DNA of 41,954 bases. Source: Lingula anatina (lineage: Eukaryota > Brachiopoda > Lingulata > Lingulida > Lingulidae). The stretch is from the NCBI RefSeq assembly GCF_001039355.2, contig NW_019775713.1:431949-473902 (forward strand), read 5' to 3'. The notes under the pieces are model-generated. The model was not told the origin of the DNA. It ran no database searches and worked only from the letters and a program-made list of their open reading frames with translations. Shown here piece by piece: positions 8,876-19,027 of the stretch. The number at the start of each line of letters is the position of its first letter. The first letter of the stretch is position 1. The translations under genes and the position numbers were made by a program.

Positions 8876-11839
8876 TTTGGTGTTATTGATTTATTGTGTT
8901 CTTTCCGTTTAAGTAAAAAGGATGAATTATAACAGAATGGCAAAGAAAAAGCAGCAGTTTCGAAAATGGGGAAACTTTAGATCACATGAGTGTTCCCTTC
9001 TTTATGCAAAAGTGAGGTCTGTTCAACAAATTAATGTCACAAATGCAAGTCATAATTAACAAAAAAATATCGTACTTGCTATTCACCCCATCTTTAGAAA
9101 AATCGGTGATAGTAAATTCTAGTGGCTTTAATCCGACTCGCGGAAAGTCTAGGTATCGGCTCGAATTATTCCCGGAGAAAAAAAGCTACGCAACACCGCA
9201 GCTTTGTTTCCAAAACCAAAAATCTATTCATTAAGATTAAGATAAGAGTTTATTTAGCCAATTATAAAAATTGGAAATCAATTTCTTTTTGGAGCAAGTT
9301 TGATATTATATAGAGTAAAAGTAATACAACAGATAAATTAAGACCGTTTTCGAGATCAAATTAAAACGAGTCGCTGCACTTGGATAAAAGCTGTTTAAAA
9401 AACGTTTACTGCCTTTAAAGCTTGGTTAAAACGTAAAGTGATGATGCAAGATGAAAAAAAAAGAGTCTTCCATGGTGTTAACAATTCTTTTCTTTATCCC
9501 GTCTTTAAAAATTACCAGAATATTGCCTGGTTTTATGGAAGAAATCGCGAAATCTTAAATTAAGTTTAAGTGAGATAAGGTACAAATTAAGAGAAGAGAA
9601 TTTCGACTGATAATTAAACGAGCTGGGTGTGCATACATGCGACTCATGTCTGGTGATTATTATTTCATCTGTACACGTTTCCCAGCAAAAAGAAAAAGTA
9701 TTGATTATGATTTTATTCAACTATTATGTACAATTTGAACAGTAACATTAAATTTGAAAAAATACTTTAGTAATCACTAATGAATTATGTAAACACAATG
9801 AATCAATAAATTATAGTATTATTTAAAGTTTTAAGATTTTCTATTCCTGTTTTTATCATCCAACATCAGAACCCAAACAGTCCGACAAAGCTGGTCTTGT
9901 AGTCGAAAGCTGGTATCCGATGCTTGCGGGCCGTGGGGAAAAACCCGTCTAAACCCTTCGTGGGGAATGCCGGGAAAATGCCCACGCCCGGATACTGCAG
10001 TCTTTTTAACATGATAGCTTCTTTACCAGCACGGCGCTTAGCTTACAGTTCAAGAATATCGTCCAATGTTAGACAGCGTACTGCCACTGAGTAAACTAAG
10101 CCTTTCTCTCCGTGACTACAAACTAATCTCTATACTGGTGCACATGATGAAGCACAAGAATTTACTTAAGTAATTCCCACAGAAAGAGGAACTGCAGCCA
10201 ATTAAGGCACATTAACTACAGTCTTACATAATTAAACCGAGGATAATTTTAACTAATTTGAAGTCATAAATAAAGTGACTAAATATTTTTACAAGTGCAA
10301 GCATCCATCAAAACTTAAATATATAGTTCATTCTAATGATAAAATACTCAGGCAATATGCTTATAACTCGGGCATCATTTAAACCAAGCTTTGACATATG
10401 ACTCGGTTTAAAAATAGAACTTTCTCAATGTAATTTTGCCCTGAAATCGCAACTACGTCAACTACGTATACATGTATGATACAAGTAAAGAATAAAGCAA
10501 GCTTGCTTCGAAATATTTCGGATCTCACATTACACTGTATGACCGTCCATGTAAATTTCAATATGATTTTTTGGTCCGAAGAAAATGGTGCATGTGATGA
10601 ATTGGATATGCTTGTCAACTATAACACTTGAGAAAATCGTAATATTAGTAAAATTAGTAATGTGCGATCCTCAATCTTGAGAGATGACTGTGTGCACCCA
10701 GTCATCCCTCACGAGGAGCAGACTGTGCAAAAAATATAATGAAACATTTTCTCAAACGTAAAATATTTCATTACAGATTTTGCACAAGCTATCAATGTAA
10801 AACCTCTTCATGTAAAAGCATTTACACCAAGCCAGATTTTACAGTTGTGAGATATGGTTAGTGTGCGGGTTATGATCTTCTCAAACGCTATACTGACGAA
10901 CAGTTCCACATCATCAAAAGCACAAATTTGAAAAAATAACTACATCACTAACATTGGAATAAAACACAGACGGCCATAAGTGGTTGTGATACCAATGTTT
11001 TTGTAAGCAAAAATCTATATGCATTTAGAATGTGGATAAAACATCTGGATATTCGATTTTATTTTTTAAAATAATTATTATAATAACTGTAGAGTCAGAC
11101 AAAATTTTCATACAGAACCACCATCTTATTCAATTGATCATTTATGGAATTATTAATGATCACCCTGAACTTCAGTTTTCTCTTAAGCTATTGAAATAAA
11201 ATGGTTCCCTGACAGAAGTGAAAAAATAAAACCTACTAATTGCAATTACACCGACTCATATCCGTGACCCATGAACCGCAAAAATTCTCAATATGCAAAA
11301 GACTTGAGCACAATATTAGATTGTATTCCTCTTACGTTCAGTATATCGCTCTGCATTTCCATTCCACATTCTTTAATTTTTTTTTTTTTTTGCAGACAAG
11401 CTGTGTCCTTAACAGCCAAGACTGCAAGGACGTCCGATCATCAATGAAAGTGGCTACAGGGGTTCGTTGCTAGCGCCTTAAATGTTTCACATCTTGAACA
11501 TTTGGTCTAGGATTGATGGTATCTGCTCTCGGGCATCATTTCTGGAAAACTGCCTTTTCGTTGCCTATAAATGAAATGTAACATGTTCACACAAAAGTAT
11601 GAAAAGCAACGGAAAGCTACCAGTTATTGCAACAAATACATGATTGTCACCGATATTTATTTGACAAGGCTTTGGTGCTTACCATGATAAGAACAAAACG
11701 TACAGTTAAAATGCGTTTCCTTTCTTTAAAGTGAATTTTTAGACTCAATAGACAACAGTTTTCAAAGCAAAAAAAAATATCATTTCAAAAACGAAAAAAG
11801 GAAAGAAAAAACGTTGCTCTATTGAACAGCAATGAGTAC
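8876..11839. other. Intergenic region with one notable small ORF
   Basis: No recognised gene. Short GC-richer islands stand out near 9130-9220 and 9880-10030 in otherwise AT-rich DNA. The second holds the 48-codon ORF listed separately. A small hairpin (GATGACTG / CAGTCATC) lies near 10685-10710. A pyrimidine-rich tract ending in GCAG at 11376-11396 looks like an acceptor, but the short ORF after it (to 11473) resembles nothing I know. Confidence 0.5.
9866..10012 (-). CDS. Unrecognised 48-aa ORF, GC-rich
   Basis: An ATG-to-TGA ORF of 48 codons inside a local GC-rich island. The protein is unusually rich in aromatic and Gly/Pro residues: QYPGVGIFPAFPTKG, then LDGFFPTARKHRIPAF, ending FVGLFGF. 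It has no signal peptide, zinc ligands or transmembrane stretch. The frame stays open 30 nt upstream of the ATG, so it could also be the last exon of a spliced gene. The DNA itself contains a repeated GGGAA...GCC pattern, so the low-complexity flavour may come from DNA structure rather than selection. I do not recognise the family. Confidence 0.3.
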   Translation of the reverse strand: MLKRLQYPGVGIFPAFPTKGLDGFFPTARKHRIPAFDYKTSFVGLFGF

Positions 11840-12002
11840 CTGTGCCATGTCTTCACCAAACTGAGAAGAAGGCCTTCAAGTCATCGTCTGTGCTCTTCCA
11901 GGGCAAACCCAGCATCATCAGGTGACTGCACTTCTTGCTGACAAGCTTCTTTGTGCTCACGTTGGGATTTTTCAGGGTCTCTTCTCCTTTTCGTTTAGTT
12001 GT
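11840..12002 (-). pseudogene. TARDBP/TBPH-like linker-RRM1 exon, frameshifted copy
   Basis: This copy resembles the TDP-43 exon that covers the linker/nuclear-localisation basic stretch and the first half of RRM1. On the - strand it reads TKRKGEETLKNPN, then a Lys-rich run, then LMMLGLPWKSTDDDLKAFFS, followed by a broken frame ending in TGA. Relative to the better copy at 14774-14943, two bases are missing after the FFS codons and three more near the donor, so GEVLMAQ is lost. The acceptor (TTTAG) and donor (CAG then GTAC) are still recognisable. The frameshift argues against function. Confidence 0.75.
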
Positions 12003-12009
12003 CTAAATG

Positions 12010-12715
12010 GTAACACTTCCAATTATTACTAAGACAGTTTATTGAATTACCGAGTTTTCAAAAGAGCTTTTAATTTGAAATAATTCTTAATTTAACTGAC
12101 AAAGTTGAAAGATATCTATAGAATGAATGACAATTCAGTTCATTGCTGACCCCTTACCCTGGCCCATAACTTACCTTGGATGGTTTTAAATCCCAATGGT
12201 GTCACAACAAGGCAAGGACTATTGAATCACACATGCTGATCTAGCTTTCTCCACTTTAACCTTGTTAAACCTTGTTAAAGTGGACAAGCATACGACCAGG
12301 CTCTCGCCAATGCTATCTGCTCCCCTAACTTAAAAACAAATTTATAATATATCAGTCTCCCTATTACCTCTTTCCTCCACCCAACCCACTAACCTTAAAA
12401 AGTTGAGCCTTTTGTTTGAGTTTTCAAAGGAGCTTTTGATTTGATTTAATTTTTAACTGTTACAACATTCCTTTAAAATGTTAAGACCTTATTAATAGAA
12501 ATATAAAATCAAAATCCAGTTTAGTTATTGAAATTTGTATTTGGACCACTGAACCCCGATTCCGACCAGTAGATTTTAGAAAAATTCCAAATGGCCAGTA
12601 AGCTGATTGGTTTATGGCAAAGATAACAACGGAAAAATCATTATAGTCTTTTTTTCTCCCCCAAAAACACAGGTTACCTTGCAATTGTCAGATGGAGCTC
12701 TGAGAATTGACAAAA
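12010..12715. repeat. Intronic segment duplicated at 14079-15330
   Basis: Several blocks here have diverged counterparts further right: the words after the RRM exon acceptor (GGTAACAC...TTATTACTAAGA), AGTTTTCAAAAGAGCTTTT, the block around CCAATGCTATCTGC (12308 and 14151), and AACCAGTAGACTTTAG-like sequence (12565 and 15258). Order is partly rearranged. Together with the duplicated exon this shows a segmental duplication, not a retrocopy. Confidence 0.7.
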
Positions 12716-14060
12716 ATCGACGCTTCCCCCGATGCAGCCATCTCGTAGACAGACCATGGCAGGACTCGCTGGACGCTTCCCCCGATGCAGCCACCTCGCA
12801 GACACACCATGGTAGGGCTCGCTGGACGCTTCCCCCGATGCAGCCACATCGCAGACACACCATGGCAGGGCTCGCTGGACGCTTCCCCCTATGCAGCCAC
12901 CTCGCAGACACACCATGGCAGGACTCGCTGGATGCTTCCCCTGATGCAGCCACCTCATAGACAGACCATGACAAGACTCGCTGGACGCTTAACCAATGCA
13001 GCCACCTCGAGTTCTGTAAACAGAAAGAAAAATGGATTATTGAGGTTTCTATACTCCCCCCTCCCAATAACACAATACCTTTAAAGATCTTCCATCTCGG
13101 TGAAACACCACATGCCTTGGACGCTTCCCCCGATGCAGCCACCTCGCAGACACACCATGGCAGGACTCGCTGGATGCTTCCCCTGATGCAGCCACCTCGC
13201 AGACACACCATGGCAGGACTTGCTGGATGCTTCCCCCGATGCAGCCACCTCATAGACAGACCATGACAGGCCTCGATGGATGCTTCCCCAATGCAGCCAT
13301 CTCAAGTTCTGTAAACAGAAAGAAAAATGGATTATTGAGGTTTCTATACTCCCCCCTCCCAATAACACAATACCTTTTAAGATCTTCCATCTCGGTGAAA
13401 CACCACATGCCTTGGACGCTTCCCCCGATGCAGCCACCTCGCAGACACCATGGCAGGACTCGCTGGACGCTTCCCCTGATGCAGCCACCTAGCAGACACA
13501 CCATGGCAGGACTCGATGGATGCTTCCCTGATGCAGCCACCTCGAGTTCTGTAAACAGAAAGAAAAATGGATTATTTAGGTTTCTATACTCCCCCCTCCC
13601 AATAACACAATACCTTTAAAGATCTTCCATCTCGGTGAAACACCACATGCCTTGGACGCTTCCCCAGTGCAACCACCTCATAGACAGACCATGGCAGAAC
13701 TCGCTGGATGTTTCCCCTGATGCATCCACCTCATAGACGGACCATGGCAGGACTCGCTGGATGCTTCCCCCAATGCAACCACCTCATAGACGGACCATGG
13801 CAGGACTCGCTGAACCCTTCCCCCAATGCAGCCACCTCATAGATGGACCATGGCAGGACTCGCTGGACGCTTCCCCCAATGCAACCACCTCATAGACGGA
13901 CCATGGCAGGACTCGCTGAACCCTTCCCCCAATGCAGCCACCTCATAGATGGACCATGGCAGGACTCGCTGGACGCTTCCCCCAATGCAGCCACCTCCTA
14001 GACAGACCATAGCAGGACTCGATGGATGCTTCTTCAAAGCAGCAACCTCGAGTTCTGTAA
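12715..14060. repeat. 53-bp minisatellite with intron-like spacers
   Basis: About twenty units of 53 bp, each with a GATGCAGCCACCTCGCAGAC-type core, a CACCATGGCAGGACTCG stretch and GCTTCCCC. Starts at 12721, 12774 and 12827 fix the period. Three near-identical 65-nt spacers (13014-13078, 13309-13373, 13549-13613) interrupt it. On the - strand each begins with GTATTGTG after AAAG and ends with CTGTTTACAG before AACTC, so they look like tiny introns. A further acceptor-like copy is at 14042-14055, and two stray units lie at 15370-15470. Because 53 is not a multiple of 3, successive units read in different frames, and long but meaningless ORFs result on both strands. Confidence 0.9.
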
Positions 14061-14390
14061 ACAGAAAGTAAACTCTATAAATCCCATATGCTGATTTCAC
14101 CTTCTCCATTTAAACTTGTTTAACTGAACCATCAACAAGCCAGGCGCTTGCCAATGCTATCTGCCTTAACTTCAAAACAGAAATTGAGACTAAAGTTTTC
14201 CTCTTTACCTCTTCCCTCCATCCACTAAACTTAAAAAGGTCTTCATTCCAGATGTTGGTCAAGGGGAAGATGCACTGCCTTATGAATGTGAGCTGTAAAA
14301 CTAATGTGGCCGAGGGATTTATATCAAAAGTTAAGGTAAGAAAAATGACTTTAGTGTACATGTATTATTTCCCCCAATAACATAAGTTAC

Positions 14391-14466
14391 CTTTTATGGG
14401 TTGGACGTTTCCATTTCAGTGAAATACCATATGCTTCTAATGTTCCCTGGAATCTTCTACCAGAAC
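14391..14466 (-). pseudogene. TARDBP N-terminal-domain-like exon fragment
   Basis: Read on the - strand, the fragment ends in CATAAAAG then GTAACTTATG, a good donor. One frame gives RRFQGTLEAYGISLKWKRP, which can be laid against the TDP-43 segment QFPGACGLRYRNP. Related donor-bounded pieces occur beside the minisatellite spacers (KACGVSPRWKIFK reading) and at 15325. The relation among these pieces is clear from the DNA; their origin from the TDP-43 N-terminal domain is my inference from weak similarity. Confidence 0.4.
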
Positions 14467-14773
14467 CTTGAAATGAAAATATTTTACTGATTTCTATAAA
14501 TCCGGATATAGGTCGATATCTTAAGGTACGAATAAAAGTGAACTGCTGTCTAGTTTAATTTTCATAAATTGTGTATCAATAGCAGTCTGCAGCCTTAGCA
14601 GTACACTTAGAATAGCAATTAGTTTTATTAAAAGAACAAAATTCCTATCATTTGATACCAGCAATAACTCGAGCCTGCTCCACTTTTATACTTTGGGTAT
14701 AAAATTAAAGACTAACTTTAAAAACTTGTTTGTTGAAACCCATATCAGTGATCTAAATTAGTAGCAATGGTAC

Positions 14774-14943
14774 CTGTGCCATGAGGACTTCACCAAACTG
14801 TGAGAAGAAAGCCTTGAAGTCATCGTCTGTGCTCTTCCAGAGCAAACCCAGCACCCTCAGGGCACACTGCACTTCATGCAATTGATGTCCAGCCGCTTTG
14901 TTTTTGCGGTTTTCCAGGGAATCATCTCCTTTTCTTTTGTTCT
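14774..14943 (-). pseudogene. TARDBP/TBPH-like linker-RRM1 exon, open copy
   Basis: TDP-43 is a nuclear RNA-binding protein acting in splicing and RNA stability. This 170-nt exon reads ENKRKGDDSLENRKNKA in the basic linker, then VLGLLWKSTDDDFKAFFSQF and GEVLMAQ, ending in phase 0 at a GT donor, which is where I recall TDP-43 genes splicing. Drosophila TBPH has the very similar ENKRKSDDNLEN and IVLGLPWKTT. The frame is intact, but Pro is replaced in the LPW motif, the second half of RRM1 (the RNP1 octamer), RRM2 and the C-terminal domain are not found between here and the degraded copy at 11840, and the surrounding exons are decayed. I call it a gene relic. It could instead be an exon of a living paralog whose remaining exons I miss. 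Confidence 0.7.
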
Positions 14944-15324
14944 CTAAAACGGTAACACGTTTCATTTATTACTAAGATTGTTTAGTGAATTACAAACCTT
15001 TTGTTGTATCAATATTTCTATTATTTTCTGTGTAATCAGTGACTGTGACATACTAATTATTGTTTGGACAAGTAGATATTTCAGAATGTATGAATTTAGT
15101 GTCTAAGTTTTCAAAAGAGCTTTTCATTTGATTTTTTTTAATGTAACTATTACATCATGATTCTAATTGGTTTTGTAATTAATGATATCAAAATGCAATC
15201 CAGTCTAGTTTTATTAGAATTTGTATTCCGGCCAATGAATCCTGGATTCAAACCAGTAGACTTTAGGAAAGTTGCAACTGAAAAAACATTTAAGTCTGTT
15301 TATCTCCCTAATAACACGGGTTAC

Positions 15325-15568
15325 CTTAAGGGGTTTTCAATCTCATAAAAACCCCATATGTCTTGGGCGCTTCCCCAATGCAGCCACCTTGTAGACAGAC
15401 CATGGCAGGACTCGCTGGACGCTTCCCTACTGCAGCCACCTTGTACACAGGTCATGGCAGGACTTACTGGCACCATGGATTGATCGAAGTATCTGAAGTG
15501 TAGATGTGGTCCTCTTCTCCTTGCAGCTGTGAGCTGTGAGCCCCATCTAGAATCGCCATAACCGAGTT
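15325..15568 (-). pseudogene. Decayed TARDBP-like upstream exon with two minisatellite units
   Basis: Bounded on the - strand by an acceptor (TTCTGTTAACAG) and a donor (CCTTAAG then GTAACC), the same borders seen around the minisatellite spacers. It contains a non-repetitive part (an EEDHIYTSDTS reading) and two 53-bp-type units. It lies upstream of the open RRM1 exon, where an N-terminal-domain exon would be expected. No single frame gives a convincing TDP-43 N-terminal domain. Confidence 0.4.
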
Positions 15569-15716
15569 CTGTTAACAGAAAAATAAGAATGGATTAATGA
15601 GTTTTTCTCCCTTTGTCAGCACTCTGGACCTGTAATAAGAAGAAACCTGAAATGCATAGAAATATATACAGTGACACTACAACAACATAACCCCCTACAG
15701 CAAAAAGACGACGACG

Positions 15717-15995
15717 ATGTATCCTGCGAAGATTCCTGGGCGACGATTTTTCGAGGAGAGAAGCGAAGGCTTTAGCTGGCCAGCTTTGAGAAACGTCGAA
15801 TCCACCGTCCAGACGACTGCGTGTGCAGGAAACAATTTGTCGATGAGCGATGCGTTGGCTTGGGATGAGGAAGATATTCGGAGAAATGCGAGTCGACTCC
15901 AGTGTCCTTTTTGCTTGATACGGGGCGCAGCACATGGTATCCTTCTTGTTCCTCCAGATCATTCTGCGTTGAATGAACGCAATTTCAAATTTTAG
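15717..15995 (+). CDS. Unassigned ORF, possible first exon
   Basis: A 92-codon ORF in a GC-rich island. The part SMSDALAWDEEDIRRNASRL followed by QCPFC looks protein-like, and a possible GT donor (CATGGTATCC) follows it, so the true exon may end near 15934. The antisense frame is also open (15594-15962), as often happens in GC-rich stretches. No family recognised. Confidence 0.22.
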   Translation: MYPAKIPGRRFFEERSEGFSWPALRNVESTVQTTACAGNNLSMSDALAWDEEDIRRNASRLQCPFCLIRGAAHGILLVPPDHSALNERNFKF

Positions 15996-16268
15996 CGCTT
16001 TTATACCTTCAGTGATATATAGTCACATAGTGGCGTTCCGGTTGTCACTAATGGTCTACTTGTTCATAGGGGGTGGCGTTTGATAGTGGTGCGCGAATTT
16101 GATTATAATATATTATTAACATATACATTTTATTTACTTTTTTCTATTTAGATTATTCTGTTCATCATTTAATTTTATAATAAGAGTAATAAGTACTAAG
16201 CAGCAGCTTCAAAATGTACCGGCAAATTTGATGACGCTTTCTTAGCAATATACCTTCTCCCCAAAATT

Positions 16269-16514
16269 ATGACAGCCACGATGTCCGTTAAACTGGTACA
16301 GGTAGCCGTGAACTTCTCGCAGGCCCGTAAAGTGCGTTTGTATTCGAACACTTATCCAAATGTGTATAATGTAATAGGGCATAGAGTGACTGCATTTTTA
16401 AGGCAGCCCGATGGGACAAGATTGTATCGTCTTGAAGTGGGTCAATTGAAAGTACACAAAACTGAGCATATACAGCCTCCCCAGTACTCTAAAACACATT
16501 TTGTAATCAACTGA
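16269..16514 (+). CDS. Unassigned 81-aa ORF
   Basis: ATG to TGA with a balanced, protein-like composition: VNFSQARKVRLYSNTYPNVY, then GHRVTAFLRQPDGTRLYRLE, then VGQLKVHKTEHIQPPQYS. It could be a remnant of a mobile-element polyprotein or an orphan small gene. I cannot assign it. No splice sites or neighbours help. Confidence 0.25.
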   Translation: MTATMSVKLVQVAVNFSQARKVRLYSNTYPNVYNVIGHRVTAFLRQPDGTRLYRLEVGQLKVHKTEHIQPPQYSKTHFVIN

Positions 16515-17744
16515 CGTGTAATTCTGAGAAAAGAGGTCATATGAAAAATCTAGATTATTTTATACCAAGCAGTAGAAACAAATTAATATTTTTGCATATA
16601 AAACGCCTACAGATATTGATAATAATTAACAACGGACGCCTCCCTTCATGGCTTCGGGTTATCAGTACTCTGATGCCAGTAGCATGAGTAGAGAGAAAAA
16701 AACGAAAAAATAATGAATAAGACAATAAGATAGAAATTGAAATGAAACATTTCTCATTGATACGTTTACTTTTTCCCATTTTAATACACGTTTAAAAAAC
16801 ATCCTTTCACATCTCCCTGGCGAGCATACAGCCTAAGTTGCCGAACACTAGAGCTTGCATGCTAATGGGTCAATTGCTCATTATCAATGTTTTCATGACC
16901 AGGCACACAACAGCTCCATTTGTGTTTTTTCTTTGACTCGACTCGGTGTGAAAATCGAGCTCAGGACTTGCTTCGCCTGACACGAGAAAACTCACTGATT
17001 CTCAACATATAGGTCCATTTAACACATTTTAATTCATTCAGAATTAACCAGAGAAAATTTGTTTGTCCAAGTGGAATTTTACTGACATCAGTTTTACAAC
17101 TTAAATCACTGAATAAAAAAATAATTATTATTATTATCATTATTATAATAACTTCACCAGTTCTGACACAAAAAAAAAGAAAAAGAAAAAGGACATGAAC
17201 GAACTAAAATTTAAACCATTGTTACTGTTGCTTGCAGCTCCATCTCACATGCTTCAAATGATCTCGTTTATTTTGGCTAAAGTATACGTATTTTAATACG
17301 TAAATTAAAATTCAAGAAGCGAGCATGATTTTTCAGAAAATGCCTATGTTTAAATGTTTATGTTTATTTTAATTAACAATAAATAGATCGCTGCTGCATA
17401 AGCGGTGTCACCTGGCTTTTATAAAAGAATGAAAAAAAACTGTGAGATCTTTTGAGGTCTTTTTAGTTGTTTGATGTTTTTGTAATATTTTAGCCATTTA
17501 AATGCGAATACATACGTGGTATATATACAAATAAATTAAAAGTAATTTATGAGAATAACACCAACAGTACATGTTATCTACAACTGTACGGGCATCATCT
17601 CGTCTTACGGTCAGCTGCCATTTTTGAACTGTTAATGGCCGCATTCAGAACAATAAAATCAAACTTCATTCTCTAAACAACAAACGGAGACCCCAGTGCT
17701 TTCCTTCCCCCTCCCTATTAAAAACACAATCTGACGGTTCTGGC
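16515..17744. other. Gene-free AT-rich stretch
   Basis: No exon, RNA gene or recognisable element seen. Contains A-rich and ATT-rich simple sequence (17114-17190). Confidence 0.5.
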
Positions 17745-18670
17745 AACTAAGTGCTAGAATCGTTTTTTTGAAAAACAACACTAGGCCTAGTTTCTAATTG
17801 TCAGAATTGTTTATCTTAATTGAATAAAATCAAAGTTGGTCAACCATTCAACAAGGCGAGACACCCAGGGGCTGACATGTGCACTGTAGAGATCGATCGG
17901 CGGTCATGTCGTCCTCCCCGCACGGCGAGGAGAGACCGTAACACCCTGCCCAGCTTCCTCGGTGAAAGTTATCTGTGCACCGTAGACACGGATCGGCGGT
18001 GGTATCGGGCTCCCCGCACGGCGGAGATTGGCCGTAACACCCTGCTCCGGCTTCCACGGTGGGGATTACCTAGATGCTAATCGCCAGTCGATTCTTCATC
18101 CGTCCACTCCGGTTTCCTACTTCAAAGACGATTCTGGTTTCTCAGCGTTAGAATCGTTTTTTTTTTCTTTAACGACACCAGTGTCTGGTAGCCCAAATCG
18201 TTTTTGAAAAATGACACTCGTTTCCAGTCGCCAGGTTCATCTTTCGAAAAACGAGACTGGTTCCTGATTGAAAATACTTTTCTGTCAAAATGATGAAAGT
18301 GACGATCTCAAAATGATGTAAGCACCTCGCAAAAAAAAAAAAAAAAAAAAAAAATTCTTGTCAAAATGATACTTTCATCATTTTTGTACAAACGGCGTTC
18401 CACATGGGAGAGACCGTAACACCGTGTCCGGCTTCCACTGGGAAGATTACTTGGTTGCAGTAGACACTAATCGCGCCTGACTCCTATTCCTCCGTCGAGT
18501 CTTGTCTCCCACCGCAAAAGCGATTCTGGTTTCTCGGCGTCAGAATCGTTTTTGAAAAACGAAACTGGTTTGTAGTTGTCAGGCTTGGTTTTGAAAAACG
18601 ACACTTGCTTTTGGTTGTCAGGTTCGTTTTTGAAAAATGAAACTGGAAACTAGAAACTAGACACTTACTT
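17745..18670. repeat. GC-rich composite repeat with a recurring palindrome
   Basis: Two units with a 96-bp period start at GTGCAC (17879 and 17975) and share GATCGGCGGT, CCCCGCACGGCG and CCGTAACACCCTG. A third copy (from about 18395) repeats the unit tail plus the following block GATTCTGGTTTCTC...AGAATCG, so a segment of roughly 200 bp is duplicated. The word CGTTTTTGAAAAACG (7-bp arms, one central base) or close variants occurs near 17763, 18201, 18236, 18547, 18586 and 18625, the last three at a 39-bp spacing. The ORF at 17820-18080 is a product of the repeat, with Arg-rich repeated units, and is not called as a gene. Confidence 0.8.
18331..18354. repeat. Poly(A) run flanked by near-direct repeats
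   Basis: A24 tract. TTCTGTCAAAATGAT (18278-18292) before it and TTCTTGTCAAAATGAT (from 18355) directly after it look like a duplicated target, so a very short retroposed piece is possible. Confidence 0.6.
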
Positions 18671-18792
18671 CAGAGCCCGAAAATTGCCTACTTTCGTTGC
18701 GTTTAAGAAAACTGCCTCGAATGTAACGTTGTACATTGCTGTAGGTGAGACGCATTGCATCCAGTCCATTCAGTCGAGCTGAGGCAATACAG

Positions 18793-18817
18793 AAAAAAAA
18801 AAAAAAAAAAAAAAAAA
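18793..18817. repeat. Poly(A) run
   Basis: About 25 consecutive A with no clear duplicated flanks. Confidence 0.9.
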
Positions 18818-19012
18818 CATTAGTATACCCAATAATGACACGAAAGGAACGATTAAGTTGGCAGTTATATTTCTGTTAATGCTAGCTCATAATGGGGTTG
18901 TTTCTAAACCAAATATTAATTTATTTAAACTTTCAATTTTGGTTCCCTGTATTTTGAGTAAGCAGCAACAAGTTTAATCGGATTACTTGGAGTTTATCTG
19001 TCGTAAAAAAAT

Positions 19013-19027
19013 GGGGGGGGGGGGGGG
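19013..19027. repeat. Poly(G) run
   Basis: Fifteen consecutive G. Prone to sequencing and replication slippage. Confidence 0.9.

Noticed and set aside
12612-13253. 213-codon - strand ORF (and other ORFs of 70-135 codons on both strands to 14109)
   Set aside because: They are produced by the 53-bp minisatellite, change frame every unit and cross the intron-like spacers. No protein signal is seen.
17820-18080. 86-codon Arg-rich ORF
   Set aside because: The protein repeat mirrors the 96-bp DNA repeat and the opposite strand is equally open.
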